Assembly (NCBI RefSeq): GCF_029240175.1
Contig: NZ_JARBTM010000025.1
Coordinates: 1-37,960 of the forward strand
From: Anaerosolibacter sp.
GTDB lineage: Bacteria > Bacillota > Clostridia > Peptostreptococcales > Thermotaleaceae
Direction of reading: 5' to 3'
Length of the DNA: 37,960 nucleotides
Below, piece after piece: positions 7,824-16,612 of this stretch. How positions within the stretch are numbered: the first letter of the stretch is position 1; every line of letters starts with the position of its first letter. A model generated the notes under the pieces. The model saw only the letters and a program-made list of their open reading frames with translations, ran no database searches and was not told the DNA's origin. The translations under genes were made by a program, and so were the position numbers.

Positions 7824-7871
7824 TATGAATAATAAGAGAATAGGAAAAGGAATCAAAAAGGGAGATGCCAT

Positions 7872-7931
7872 ATGTATAAACCCTACAAAAATATCAAGAG
7901 GCAGAGGCTAAGATCGCAAAAGAGCGCATAG
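7872..7931 (+). CDS. Possible leader peptide MYKPYKNIKRQRLRSQKSA
   Basis: A 19-codon ORF with AAAAGGGAG placed seven bases before its ATG lies between the second car promoter and the first long gene. It contains three arginine codons within five positions (AGG, AGG, AGA at codons 10, 12 and 14), all of the AGR class. By analogy with amino-acid attenuator peptides it could sense arginyl-tRNA, but no clear alternative hairpin follows directly, so it may equally be a chance ORF. Confidence 0.35.
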   Translation: MYKPYKNIKRQRLRSQKSA

Positions 7932-7973
7932 ATAGATGAGAAATAATCAATCAATGGAAAGGATGGATGAAAA

Positions 7974-8456
7974 ATGACGTATGCATTATCAGCAAAAGCA
8001 TTTAGCGGAATGAACATAGAGACGGTTTTAGAGGAAGTAAAGGGAAGCTACTTCCATATTGCGCCAAGCATTACAAAGGCAGCAGTAGTCAACCTTGGGA
8101 TGTCAAAAGAAGAACTGATGAACTTAGTGAATATGAATTATAGCTTGAATATTTTCGATGAAAACTTTAATACACAGCAATTGAAAGCCGTACCCCATGA
8201 TGTGTTATTGGTTTCCAATGGTAAGGTGGATGACCATAAGATTCCTGAGGTCGTGGAGAAGCTCAAGGGATATATGGGGAAGAAGACAATCCTTGGTGTA
8301 GGACTGGGCAAAGAGCTGATCACCATGGCACTGAAAGAATTAAACGAGGAGCTTATGGACGATGGCAGTGTATCAAAGAATGATAAATATAAAGTATTCT
8401 GTGTGGATGGCAGCCTAGACAATAGCTTTGGGAACCTAACCCAGTATATTATTTAG
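7974..8456 (+). CDS. Unrecognised 160-aa protein, first gene of the car operon
   Basis: I do not recognise this family. The protein is soluble, without signal peptide or membrane segment, and slightly acidic. Notable stretches are AVVNLGMSKEELMNLVNMNY (about residues 37-56), PHDVLLVSNGKVDD in the middle, and GKKTILGVGLGKELITM, a glycine-rich turn that could belong to an alpha/beta fold. It has no cysteine pair or known catalytic motif. The start ATG has AAAGGA about ten bases upstream; an earlier ATG at 7964 stops at once. It is co-directional with carAB, 71 bases upstream, and behind both the PyrR-type attenuator and the ArgR-type promoter. A role linked to carbamoyl phosphate or nucleotide supply is plausible from position only. 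Confidence 0.8.
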   Translation: MTYALSAKAFSGMNIETVLEEVKGSYFHIAPSITKAAVVNLGMSKEELMNLVNMNYSLNIFDENFNTQQLKAVPHDVLLVSNGKVDDHKIPEVVEKLKGYMGKKTILGVGLGKELITMALKELNEELMDDGSVSKNDKYKVFCVDGSLDNSFGNLTQYII

Positions 8457-8468
8457 AAAATAATTCGA

Positions 8469-8498
8469 GAAACAGAAAAGAAAAACCTTTTCTGTTTC
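8469..8498 (+). terminator. Perfect hairpin between the 160-aa gene and carA
   Basis: GAAACAGAAAAG and CTTTTCTGTTTC form a perfect 12-bp stem with loop AAAAAC, followed by CTTTTG. The low GC content makes it a weak intrinsic terminator or an RNA-processing site that would set the ratio between the first gene and carAB. Confidence 0.5.
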
Positions 8499-8527
8499 CT
8501 TTTGTAAACAGGCAAACGAGGAGAAAG

Positions 8528-9631
8528 ATGAGGATAGAGGTGCTGAAAATGAATGGAATATTATATTTAGAAGACGGAACAGTATACAAAGGTAAGGGTT
8601 TTGGCAAGAAAGGAACGACGGTAGGAGAGTTGGTATTCAATACCTCCATCACAGGTTATCAAGAGATCTTGACAGATCCATCCTACGCAGGACAAGTGAT
8701 TACCATGACTTATCCTTTGATTGGAAACTATGGCGTAAATGAGTTGGAGCACGAATCCTCAAAGGTGTTTGCCAAAGGATTTGTGGTGAAGGAGATTTCA
8801 GAGAATCCTTCTAACCATAAAAGTGAAAAAACCATCGATGAAATGCTAATAGCCATGGGGGTTGTTGGCATCAGCGGTGTAGATACCAGAAGCATTACGA
8901 AAAAGATCAGAAATGCTGGGGCATTAAAGTGTGTCATTACCAATGAGGAATGGCAAGACGGGGAGCTCCATGAGATTCTTCAAACAGGACAATTGAAGGA
9001 TGACTGGATGAAAGAAGTAGGAACAAAGAAGATTACCCATATACCAGGAACAGGTCATAAAGTAGCCTTGGTGGACTTTGGGGTAAAAGCCAATATTGTT
9101 CGAAACCTAAAGGAGAGAAATTGTGATATCACCATATTTCCAGCAACAGCTGGCTGGGAAGAAATCATGGCTGTACAACCTACAGGGGTCCTATTGAGCA
9201 ACGGACCTGGGGACCCAAAGGCAGCGGTAGAAGCCATCGAAACTGTCAAGGGACTCATGGGCAAGCTGCCTATTTTCGGCATCTGTTTGGGACATCAGAT
9301 ATTAGCCCTAGCAGTTGGGGGAGATACCTACAAGATGAAATACGGTCATCGAGGTGGAAACCATGGGGTCTATGATATGGATATGGACAAAGCCTACATC
9401 ACCTCCCAGAACCACGGCTATGCGGTAGATCCTGAAAGCATTCGAGATAAAGATATGATTGTTACCCATAAGAACTTGAACGATGAAACGGTAGAAGGCA
9501 TGAAGCATAAAGAACTGCCTGTATACTCCGTTCAATTCCATCCAGAGGGAGCACCAGGACCAACAGATTCAGCTTACTTGTTTGACAAATTTATTACCCT
9601 CATGGAGAAGGAGGTTGCAAAATGCCTTTAG
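8528..9631 (+). CDS. carA: Carbamoyl-phosphate synthase small subunit (glutaminase)
   Basis: CarA hydrolyses glutamine and passes ammonia to CarB for carbamoyl phosphate, needed for both arginine and pyrimidines. The N-terminal CPSase domain begins LYLEDGTVYKGKGFG, with NTSITGYQEILTDPSY following. The C-terminal class I glutamine amidotransferase has Cys253 in FGICLGHQ and His338/Glu340 in QFHPEG, a complete triad. Two starts compete: ATG 8528 behind GAGGAGA, and ATG 8549 behind GAGGTG, which gives the more usual length (MNGILYLEDG); the latter fits the family better. The end overlaps carB by ten bases, typical of tight coupling of the two subunits. Confidence 0.97.
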   Translation: MRIEVLKMNGILYLEDGTVYKGKGFGKKGTTVGELVFNTSITGYQEILTDPSYAGQVITMTYPLIGNYGVNELEHESSKVFAKGFVVKEISENPSNHKSEKTIDEMLIAMGVVGISGVDTRSITKKIRNAGALKCVITNEEWQDGELHEILQTGQLKDDWMKEVGTKKITHIPGTGHKVALVDFGVKANIVRNLKERNCDITIFPATAGWEEIMAVQPTGVLLSNGPGDPKAAVEAIETVKGLMGKLPIFGICLGHQILALAVGGDTYKMKYGHRGGNHGVYDMDMDKAYITSQNHGYAVDPESIRDKDMIVTHKNLNDETVEGMKHKELPVYSVQFHPEGAPGPTDSAYLFDKFITLMEKEVAKCL

Positions 9632-12600
9632 ATCAAGGATTAAAAAAAGTAATGATTATCGGCTCAGGCCCTATCATCATCGGTCAGGCTGCTGAATTTG
9701 ATTATTCAGGAACCCAAGCCTGTAAAGCCATCAAAGAAGAGGGGATTGAGACCGTTCTTGTAAACAGTAATCCAGCCACCATTATGACGGATTTGAATGT
9801 GGCAGATCGTGTATATATTGAACCTTTGACCATAGAAGCCCTGGAAAAAATTATTGAGAAAGAAACACCCGATGGGATTCTGGCGGGCTTTGGGGGGCAG
9901 ACGGCCCTAAACCTGGCCATGAAGCTGGAAAACACGGGAACTCTAGATAAATATGGGGTGAAGCTTTTAGGCACCCGGGGAGAGGCCATTCACAAGGCAG
10001 AGGACCGAGAAGCTTTTAAACAGCTGATGGTGGAGATCGGGGAGCCTGTACCAATGAGCATTACAACCACAAACCTTTCCGAATGTGAGGCCTTTGTGGA
10101 TCAATATGGGTATCCAGTCATCATCCGACCTGCATTTACTTTAGGGGGTACCGGCGGTGGTATTGCCAGCAATCATCAGGAACTGGTAGAGATTTGCCAG
10201 CGCGGAATCAGCAGCAGCCCCATTGGACAGATTTTGCTGGAACAGAGTGTGGCTGGCTGGAAAGAAATCGAATATGAAGTCATTCGAGATAAAAAGGATA
10301 ACTGTATCATCATCTGTAACATGGAAAACATGGATCCAGTAGGTGTCCATACGGGGGATAGTATCGTGGTGGCTCCCTCCCAGACATTAAGAGATAAGGA
10401 ATATCAGATGCTTCGTCAAGCATCCATTAAAATCGTTAGAAGTCTGGGACTAGAAGGAGGCTGTAATGTGCAGCTGGCCCTAGATCCTAAGAGTGACACC
10501 TACGTGGTAATCGAGGTAAATCCTAGGGTAAGCCGTTCCAGTGCTTTGGCTTCTAAAGCCGCTGGATACCCCATCGCCAAGATTGCAGCCAAAATTGCCA
10601 TCGGCTTTAGTTTGGATGAGTTAAAGAACTATGTAACAAAAACCTCCAGTGCTTGTTTTGAGCCGACCCTGGACTATGTGGTGGTAAAGATTCCAAAGTG
10701 GCCCTTTGATAAGTTCAGTAAGGCTGCAAGAACTTTAGGAACCCAGATGAAAGCCACAGGAGAGGTTATGGCCATCAGCAGAACCTTTGAAAGTGCACTG
10801 CTAAAGGCCATCACTTGCCTAGAAGGAAAGTTTACAGGTTTGAGAATGTTCTCCATCATGGATATGACGGAGGAGGAGCTTTTCGCCAAGATCGACCTAT
10901 GCGATGATGAGAGAATTTTCGCATTGGCAGATGCCTTACGAAGAGAAATTTCGGTGGAGCATCTCTATGAGGTGACCAAGGTAGATCCATGGTTTCTCCA
11001 TGGTATCCAAAACATTGTAAAAATGGAAAAGAGATTGCAGTCTGAAGCTGTAGATGAAAAGCTGCTTTATGCTGCCGAGGCTATGGGCTTTACGGATCGT
11101 GAAATTTGTGATCTATCAGGCTATAAGAGTGAGGAACTCCAGAAGATACGGATTGCCCATGGTATTTTTCCTGTATACAAGATGGTAGATACCTGCAGTG
11201 GAGAGTTTGATGCCCAGACACCGTATTATTACTCCTGCTATGAAGAGGACGATGAAAATGTAATCTCCGATCAAAAGAAGATTGTGGTGATTGGATCAGG
11301 GCCTATCCGTATTGGACAAGGTATCGAGTTTGACTACTGTTGTGTCCATGGGGTATGGGGAATCAAGGAAGCTGGATACCAATCCATCATCATGAACAAC
11401 AACCCTGAGACAGTAAGTACGGATTTCGATACAGCAGATAAGCTTTATTTTGAATCCCTATACATCGATGATGTCATGAATGTGGTAAGACGAGAAAAAC
11501 CCGAAGGCGTCATCCTCCAGTTTGGCGGTCAGACTTCGGTGAACCTGGCACCAAAGCTCTTTGAGCGGGGCGTAAATATCCTAGGAACCTCCTTCCAATC
11601 CATCGATTTGGCTGAGGATCGAGACAAGTTTAGAGATTTCCTAGAGAGGTTAGATATACCGAGTCCTACAGGAAAAGCAGTAACCAGTGTAGCGGAAGCC
11701 ATTGATACCGTAGCAGAACTGGGATATCCTGTGGTGGTAAGACCTTCCTATGTGATCGGCGGCCGGGCAATGCAAGTGGTCTATGATGAAAATACATTGG
11801 TTACCTACATGGAGGAAGCCGCAAACCTTTCATCCAAATACCCTGTACTCATTGATAAATATGTAAAGGGGATTGAGATCGAGGTAGATGCCATCGGGGA
11901 TGGAGAGGATGTGCTGATCCCTGGAATCATGGAGCATGTGGAGAAAACAGGGGTTCACTCTGGGGACAGCATCACCGTTTACCCTTATGTTACCCTAAAC
12001 CAGGAAACCGTGGATAAACTAGTAACCTATACAAAGAAGATTGCCAAAGGCTTAAACATCATTGGATTGGTGAATATCCAATACGTATTCGATGGAAAAG
12101 ATGTGTATGTCATTGAGGTAAATCCAAGAGCATCCAGAACTGTACCGATTTTGAGCAAGGTGACAGGGGTGCCTATGGTGAAGATTGCCATCGACACCAT
12201 GCTGGGGAAAAAGCTTGTGGATATGTCTTACGGCACAGGACTATTGAAAAATAAAGATTTCTACGCTGTAAAGGTGCCTGTATTCTCTGGAGAGAAGCTG
12301 GCAGATGTGGATGTTTATCTAGGACCAGAGATGAAATCCACAGGGGAAGTCCTTGGTATCGATAGAGATTTGAACAAAGCAATTTACAAAGGCTTTAGCG
12401 CTTCAGGCATAAAGATACCTACAGATGGAGGCATCTATGTTTCCTTGAAGGAAGTGGACAGGGAGGAAGGCTTGGATGTGGTTCAGCAGTATGTGAACCT
12501 AGGCTTCAAGCTCTATGCATCCAACGGCACAGGGACCTTCCTGAAAAACAAAAATGTACCTTGCGAAGCCATCTCTGTAGAGGAAATACAACAATATATC

Positions 12601-12819
12601 GGCCAGGGCAAGATTCATATGCTGATCAACACGCCGACCAAGGGAAATAACCTGAAAAGTATGGGCTTCAAAATTAGAAAGAAGGCCAGTGAGTACAAAA
12701 TCCCTACCTTTACCTCCATCGATACGGCAAAGGCCTTTACTATCGCCGTGGAGATTAAGCAGAAGGGTGAGGAAATCTGTTACAGACCTCTGGATGATTA
12801 CTTTACAGATTCCATATAA
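9622..12819 (+). CDS. carB: Carbamoyl-phosphate synthase large subunit
   Basis: CarB makes carbamoyl phosphate from bicarbonate, two ATP and the ammonia supplied by CarA. The 1065-aa protein shows the expected duplication: two ATP-grasp halves, each opening with a GSGPI(I/R)IGQ motif (near residues 14 and 557), each with an NPE/NPA loop (NSNPATIMT; NNNPETVST) and an EVNPR metal site. An oligomerisation segment lies between (about 400-545). The C-terminal 130 residues form the MGS-like allosteric domain (NLGFKLYASNGT, HMLINTPTKG), where UMP and ornithine act in relatives. It starts ten bases before the end of carA behind AAGGAGG. Full length, no missing motif. I see no terminator directly after it. 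Confidence 0.97.
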   Translation: MPLDQGLKKVMIIGSGPIIIGQAAEFDYSGTQACKAIKEEGIETVLVNSNPATIMTDLNVADRVYIEPLTIEALEKIIEKETPDGILAGFGGQTALNLAMKLENTGTLDKYGVKLLGTRGEAIHKAEDREAFKQLMVEIGEPVPMSITTTNLSECEAFVDQYGYPVIIRPAFTLGGTGGGIASNHQELVEICQRGISSSPIGQILLEQSVAGWKEIEYEVIRDKKDNCIIICNMENMDPVGVHTGDSIVVAPSQTLRDKEYQMLRQASIKIVRSLGLEGGCNVQLALDPKSDTYVVIEVNPRVSRSSALASKAAGYPIAKIAAKIAIGFSLDELKNYVTKTSSACFEPTLDYVVVKIPKWPFDKFSKAARTLGTQMKATGEVMAISRTFESALLKAITCLEGKFTGLRMFSIMDMTEEELFAKIDLCDDERIFALADALRREISVEHLYEVTKVDPWFLHGIQNIVKMEKRLQSEAVDEKLLYAAEAMGFTDREICDLSGYKSEELQKIRIAHGIFPVYKMVDTCSGEFDAQTPYYYSCYEEDDENVISDQKKIVVIGSGPIRIGQGIEFDYCCVHGVWGIKEAGYQSIIMNNNPETVSTDFDTADKLYFESLYIDDVMNVVRREKPEGVILQFGGQTSVNLAPKLFERGVNILGTSFQSIDLAEDRDKFRDFLERLDIPSPTGKAVTSVAEAIDTVAELGYPVVVRPSYVIGGRAMQVVYDENTLVTYMEEAANLSSKYPVLIDKYVKGIEIEVDAIGDGEDVLIPGIMEHVEKTGVHSGDSITVYPYVTLNQETVDKLVTYTKKIAKGLNIIGLVNIQYVFDGKDVYVIEVNPRASRTVPILSKVTGVPMVKIAIDTMLGKKLVDMSYGTGLLKNKDFYAVKVPVFSGEKLADVDVYLGPEMKSTGEVLGIDRDLNKAIYKGFSASGIKIPTDGGIYVSLKEVDREEGLDVVQQYVNLGFKLYASNGTGTFLKNKNVPCEAISVEEIQQYIGQGKIHMLINTPTKGNNLKSMGFKIRKKASEYKIPTFTSIDTAKAFTIAVEIKQKGEEICYRPLDDYFTDSI

Positions 12820-12892
12820 AAAGGTTTTATATAAAAAAATATTTTTACTATTGATTTAATATTCTAACAATAATATAATAGCTTTTAAATAT

Positions 12893-13121
12893 AAAAAAGC
12901 GTTGAACGGTAGTAGTAAATGCACCTTTATTTTCAGAGAGTCGATGGCTGGTGAAAATCGACAATAAAGGCTATTGAATCCGACCGGAAGCTGCATGGGG
13001 GTCAAAAACCTATGCCGGGATTTCCCGTTATCGAAGCGAGAGGCTGTATCTTCAGCAAAGTAAGGTGGTACCATGTGGATGATCAATCCCCGTCCTTAAC
13101 ATTAAGTTAAGGTCGGGGATT
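12893..13121 (+). promoter_or_regulatory. T-box riboswitch with serine (UCC) specifier before serA
   Basis: The leader shows Stem I, with CCTTTATT and AATAAAGG pairing around an AGAGAGTCGATGGCTGGTG apical region. A loop-E specifier bulge follows: AGTA on the 5' side faces GAA at 12976-12978, followed by TCC at 12979-12981, a serine codon. The T-box sequence AAGGTGGTACC spans 13062-13072. The competing terminator is AATCCCCGTCCTTAAC / GTTAAGGTCGGGGATT (13085-13100, 13106-13121) plus T-rich tail. Uncharged tRNA-Ser would stabilise the antiterminator and turn serA on. This leader fills the gap between carB and serA. Confidence 0.93.
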
Positions 13122-13214
13122 TTTATTTTATCGTCAAGCATGGCATCATCATACCTAGGATTGTAAGCAGTCACTTTAACACTTTAAAACGTAAAAGTAT
13201 AGGGGGAATAAAAA

Positions 13215-14807
13215 ATGGAGACAAAGAAAAGAGTGATCATCACAGAGAAGATTGATGAAGAAGGAATCAAGCTTCTCCAGGAGGAACTGGAAGCAGATGT
13301 ATGCTTCCATATACCACGGGAAGAACTATTGGAAAAAATACATGAATATGACGCCATCGTGGTCAGAAGTGTGACCAAGGTAGATGAAGAGTTATTATCC
13401 AAAGCCGCCAACCTGAAAGTAGTGGGCAGGGCAGGAAATGGCGTAGACAACATTGACATAGGTGCTGCAACCCAGAGAGGAATCATTGTAGCCAATACAC
13501 CTGAGAGCAATACCATGTCCGCGGCAGAATTGACCGTAGGTATGCTGCTCACCCAGTCAAGGAATATACCCCAGGCCAATGCCTTCTTGAAGTCAGGGAA
13601 GTGGGATCGCAGTCCATTCCAAGGCGTAGAGGTATATAATAAGACCTTGGGCATCATTGGCTTAGGCAGAATAGGGTCTTTGGTAGCCACAAGGATGGCA
13701 GCTTTTGGCATGAAGGTTATCGCCTATGATCCTTATATCGCCGATGAGCGTTTTGAGCGGTTCAAGGTGGAGAAAATAGAAAAGCTGGAAGACTTGCTAA
13801 AGGCAGCAGATTTTGTTACAGTCCATACCCCAAAGACCAAGGAAACCTTTGGCATGATCGGTGAGAAGGAAATCGAGATAATGAAGGTCGGGGTACGCAT
13901 TGCCAATGTGGCCAGGGGCGGTATTATCAATGAGAAGGCACTATTGGAAGGATTGAAAAGCGGTAAGATTGCCAGTGCTGGGCTGGATGTCCATGAGAAG
14001 GAGCCTTGCTATGGGAATCCCCTCTTTGAGCTGGATAATGTGATAGTAACACCCCACATTGGCGCAGATACCAAGGAAGCTCAGGAGAATGTGGGTATCA
14101 CCGTAGCCCAACAGGTGGTAAATGCATTGAAGGGAGAAATCGTACCAAATGCCGTGAACTTACCGGCCATCCATAGAGATGAACTGGCAGCCATAAGACC
14201 TTATATTGAGCTTCTGGAAAAATTAGGAAAAATCTATTATCAGCTTTATCAAGAGCCCATCGAGTTTGTGAATATTGATTATTGGGGGAACATTGCAGCC
14301 CAGGACGTGGAGATGATCACCATCGCCTTTGTAAAGGGTTTACTTGAGCCCGTGGTAGAAGATAAGGTGAATTATATCAATGCCAAGCTGGTGGCAGAGC
14401 AGAGAGGTATACGGGTAGAGCAGCAGAAGATCAGGGAGTACTATGATGGATATATGGACTTTATCGAAATCAAGATCAGAAACAAGAAGGGAACCTTCGT
14501 CTTAGGAGGTAACTTGTCTTCTAAGCGTCAGGGTAAGCTGGTCAAGATCCAAGGCTATGAAGTGGATGTGAACCCAAGTGACTACATGCTGTTTATACAA
14601 AACTTGGATGTGCCAGGGGTCATTGGTAACATTGGAAAAATACTTGGTCAAGAGCGTATTAACGTAGCAACCATGCAAGTAGGCAGAAATGCCAAGGGAG
14701 ACATGGCCATGATGGTACTCAACATCGATGATGAGGTGAATCCTGAAACGATCAATAAAATCATGGAAATTGACAATATCGTATGGGCTAAGGGCATTAA
14801 ATTATAG
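13215..14807 (+). CDS. serA: D-3-phosphoglycerate dehydrogenase, long form
   Basis: SerA oxidises 3-phosphoglycerate with NAD, the first step of serine synthesis. The 530-aa protein has the catalytic and Rossmann domains of D-2-hydroxyacid dehydrogenases: GLGRIG at 149-154, with Arg234 (NVARGG), Glu263 (HEKEP) and His281 (TPHIGA) as the active-site residues. An intervening domain (about 320-450) and a C-terminal ACT domain (LDVPGVIGNIGKILGQE) make it the long type also found in Bacillus, where ACT binds serine for feedback. AGGGGGA precedes the start. It is the only gene behind the T-box and is followed by a terminator, so it appears monocistronic; serC and serB are not seen here. Confidence 0.96.
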   Translation: METKKRVIITEKIDEEGIKLLQEELEADVCFHIPREELLEKIHEYDAIVVRSVTKVDEELLSKAANLKVVGRAGNGVDNIDIGAATQRGIIVANTPESNTMSAAELTVGMLLTQSRNIPQANAFLKSGKWDRSPFQGVEVYNKTLGIIGLGRIGSLVATRMAAFGMKVIAYDPYIADERFERFKVEKIEKLEDLLKAADFVTVHTPKTKETFGMIGEKEIEIMKVGVRIANVARGGIINEKALLEGLKSGKIASAGLDVHEKEPCYGNPLFELDNVIVTPHIGADTKEAQENVGITVAQQVVNALKGEIVPNAVNLPAIHRDELAAIRPYIELLEKLGKIYYQLYQEPIEFVNIDYWGNIAAQDVEMITIAFVKGLLEPVVEDKVNYINAKLVAEQRGIRVEQQKIREYYDGYMDFIEIKIRNKKGTFVLGGNLSSKRQGKLVKIQGYEVDVNPSDYMLFIQNLDVPGVIGNIGKILGQERINVATMQVGRNAKGDMAMMVLNIDDEVNPETINKIMEIDNIVWAKGIKL

Positions 14808-14876
14808 GGAAGAAGCATGCCTGTTCCAAAAGGATAAGTATAAATATTTCATATGGCTGTCAATATTTATTTAGAA

Positions 14877-14904
14877 AGAAGCTGGAGTCCCTAGCTTCTT
14901 TTTT
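14877..14904 (+). terminator. Intrinsic terminator after serA
   Basis: AGAAGCT and AGCTTCT pair around a GGAGTCC-containing loop and run into TTTTTT. Confidence 0.8.
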
Positions 14905-14953
14905 CTAAGTTCAGTATAATGGGATTAATACATAATGCGCCAGGAGGAACAGG

Positions 14954-16471
14954 ATGAATAAAAGAATGCGGTATTTAGTCATTACCCTATCTATGATGTT
15001 GGTGATTTTGACAGGGTGTAAAGGCCAAGAGACCCCTGAAAATCTAGAGACGAAACCTACCTTGATAGTAGAGAATTTCAATGGAATCGACATAGAAAGG
15101 GTCAATCAATACAGTATAGATGCGGTGTTCTCACCGGAGGAGGCAAGTCTTAAGGCAGCGCAGCAGGTGAACTATATCAATCAGGAAGATGCTCCTTTAG
15201 AGGAAATTTATTTTCACTTATACCCCAATGCTTTCAGGACTAAGGAGACAGCCCCATTCCTTTTCGATGACTTTCAGCGGGCATATCCCAATGGATTTGA
15301 ACCCGGTTACATAGAACTAGAACGGGTGGCGATAAATGGAGAGGCTGCTCAATATGAGATTATGGGAGACCAGAAAACAATCATGAAGATAAAGCTGGAT
15401 AATCCCTTGGATGTAGGCGCCAAGACAAAGATTGAGATGTCCTATGTTATCCAGCTCCCGCCAGCCCAAGAACGCTTTGGATTTGGGGATGAGACCTTTA
15501 ATTTTGGAAACTGGTATCCAGTGGCAGCTGTATATGATGCGTCAGGATGGAATTTAGATCCCTATTATCCCATAGGAGATCCTTTTTATAGTGATGTGAG
15601 CAATTATGATGTAACCATCTGTGCCCCAAAAGAAATCGTAGTGGCGGCTTCAGGAAATATAGTAAAGGATGAGCTCCAGGAAAATGACAGGCTTTGGCAG
15701 ATAGAGGCAAAGCTCATGAGGGATTTTGCATGGGTTGCCAGTAAGAACTTTGAAGTGGTGGAGAAAGATGTGGAGGGTACCGCTTTGAAGATGTATTATT
15801 TAAAAGGTATCGGTCTGGAGAATGAGATTAAGGAGTTCACGACCTTGGTAGGGGAAGATTCCCTGAAGGTTTTTAATAAAATCTACGGAAAATACCCCTA
15901 TGGCCAATATTCTATTGTCCAAACAAATTTCCCCAGCGGCATGGAGTACCCAGGTATTGTTTTCATCGGCAAGGATTATTACGAAGATCGAGCCAGGGAG
16001 TATTTAGAAATCGTCATTGTCCATGAAACAGCCCATCAATGGTGGTATGGGGTCGTGGGGAATGATGAAATTGATGAAGCATGGCTGGATGAAAGTCTGA
16101 CAGCCTACGGAGAAGTGATCTATGCCATGGAGGTGTTTGGAGAAGAGGCAGGACAGGAATATGAAAAGGTCTATAATGAGGCGGAATACCATGAAGCCGC
16201 TGCCACGATCAAAGATGAGACCATGCTAAAGCCCTTGGATCAGTTTGAGGGATGGGACGACTACGGACCATTGATTTATAACCGAGGCGCTATGTTCATG
16301 AATGAAATCTATGAGAAGTATGGAAAAGATAAACTCTACAGCATTTTTGCCGAATACTATGATCAATATCGCTTTAAAAACGCTACCACAGAGGATTTTA
16401 AAAAAGTCTGTGAAGAAGTACTAGGAGAGGACGTAGATCCTTTATTCCAAAAATGGTTGTACGCCCAATAG
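14954..16471 (+). CDS. M1-family zinc metallopeptidase lipoprotein
   Basis: The 505-aa protein starts with a lipoprotein signal whose lipobox ends LTGC at Cys22, so it is probably anchored on the outer face of the membrane. The zinc site is HETAH at 357-361 with the third ligand Glu380 exactly 18 residues later, as in M1 aminopeptidases, and GMEYPG at 329-334 stands where the family has its GAMEN exopeptidase loop, here altered. An N-terminal beta domain precedes it. The large C-terminal helical domain of classical aminopeptidase N is missing or short, as in many clostridial forms of this family. GGAGG gives a clear start. It likely trims peptides outside the cell; the deviating GMEY loop leaves substrate type open. 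Confidence 0.9.
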   Translation: MNKRMRYLVITLSMMLVILTGCKGQETPENLETKPTLIVENFNGIDIERVNQYSIDAVFSPEEASLKAAQQVNYINQEDAPLEEIYFHLYPNAFRTKETAPFLFDDFQRAYPNGFEPGYIELERVAINGEAAQYEIMGDQKTIMKIKLDNPLDVGAKTKIEMSYVIQLPPAQERFGFGDETFNFGNWYPVAAVYDASGWNLDPYYPIGDPFYSDVSNYDVTICAPKEIVVAASGNIVKDELQENDRLWQIEAKLMRDFAWVASKNFEVVEKDVEGTALKMYYLKGIGLENEIKEFTTLVGEDSLKVFNKIYGKYPYGQYSIVQTNFPSGMEYPGIVFIGKDYYEDRAREYLEIVIVHETAHQWWYGVVGNDEIDEAWLDESLTAYGEVIYAMEVFGEEAGQEYEKVYNEAEYHEAAATIKDETMLKPLDQFEGWDDYGPLIYNRGAMFMNEIYEKYGKDKLYSIFAEYYDQYRFKNATTEDFKKVCEEVLGEDVDPLFQKWLYAQ

Positions 16472-16475
16472 CATA

Positions 16476-16509
16476 AAAACCACAGGATAAATATACCTGT
16501 GGTTTTTTT
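16476..16509 (+). terminator. Intrinsic terminator after the M1 peptidase gene
   Basis: AAAACCACAGG and CCTGTGGTTTT form a stem around a 9-base AT loop and end in seven T. Confidence 0.88.
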
Positions 16510-16612
16510 CTGCCCATCCATTGTAAGCTTAAAAGAGGTAGTCTAATTGAAAAACTTTGTACATATCCATAGGGATAGGGGTATATATGTGTAAAATAGG
16601 GAGGAGATAGAT

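Noticed and set aside
13184-13711. Minus-strand 175-aa frame opposite serA
   Set aside because: It mirrors the codon pattern of serA (a low-complexity shadow rich in Ser, Pro and Thr) and lacks a start signal.
16540-16612. Sporulation sigma-F/G promoter before the DacF-like gene
   Set aside because: GTATATATGTGTAAAATAGG has some resemblance, but spacing and both elements fit poorly; not claimed.
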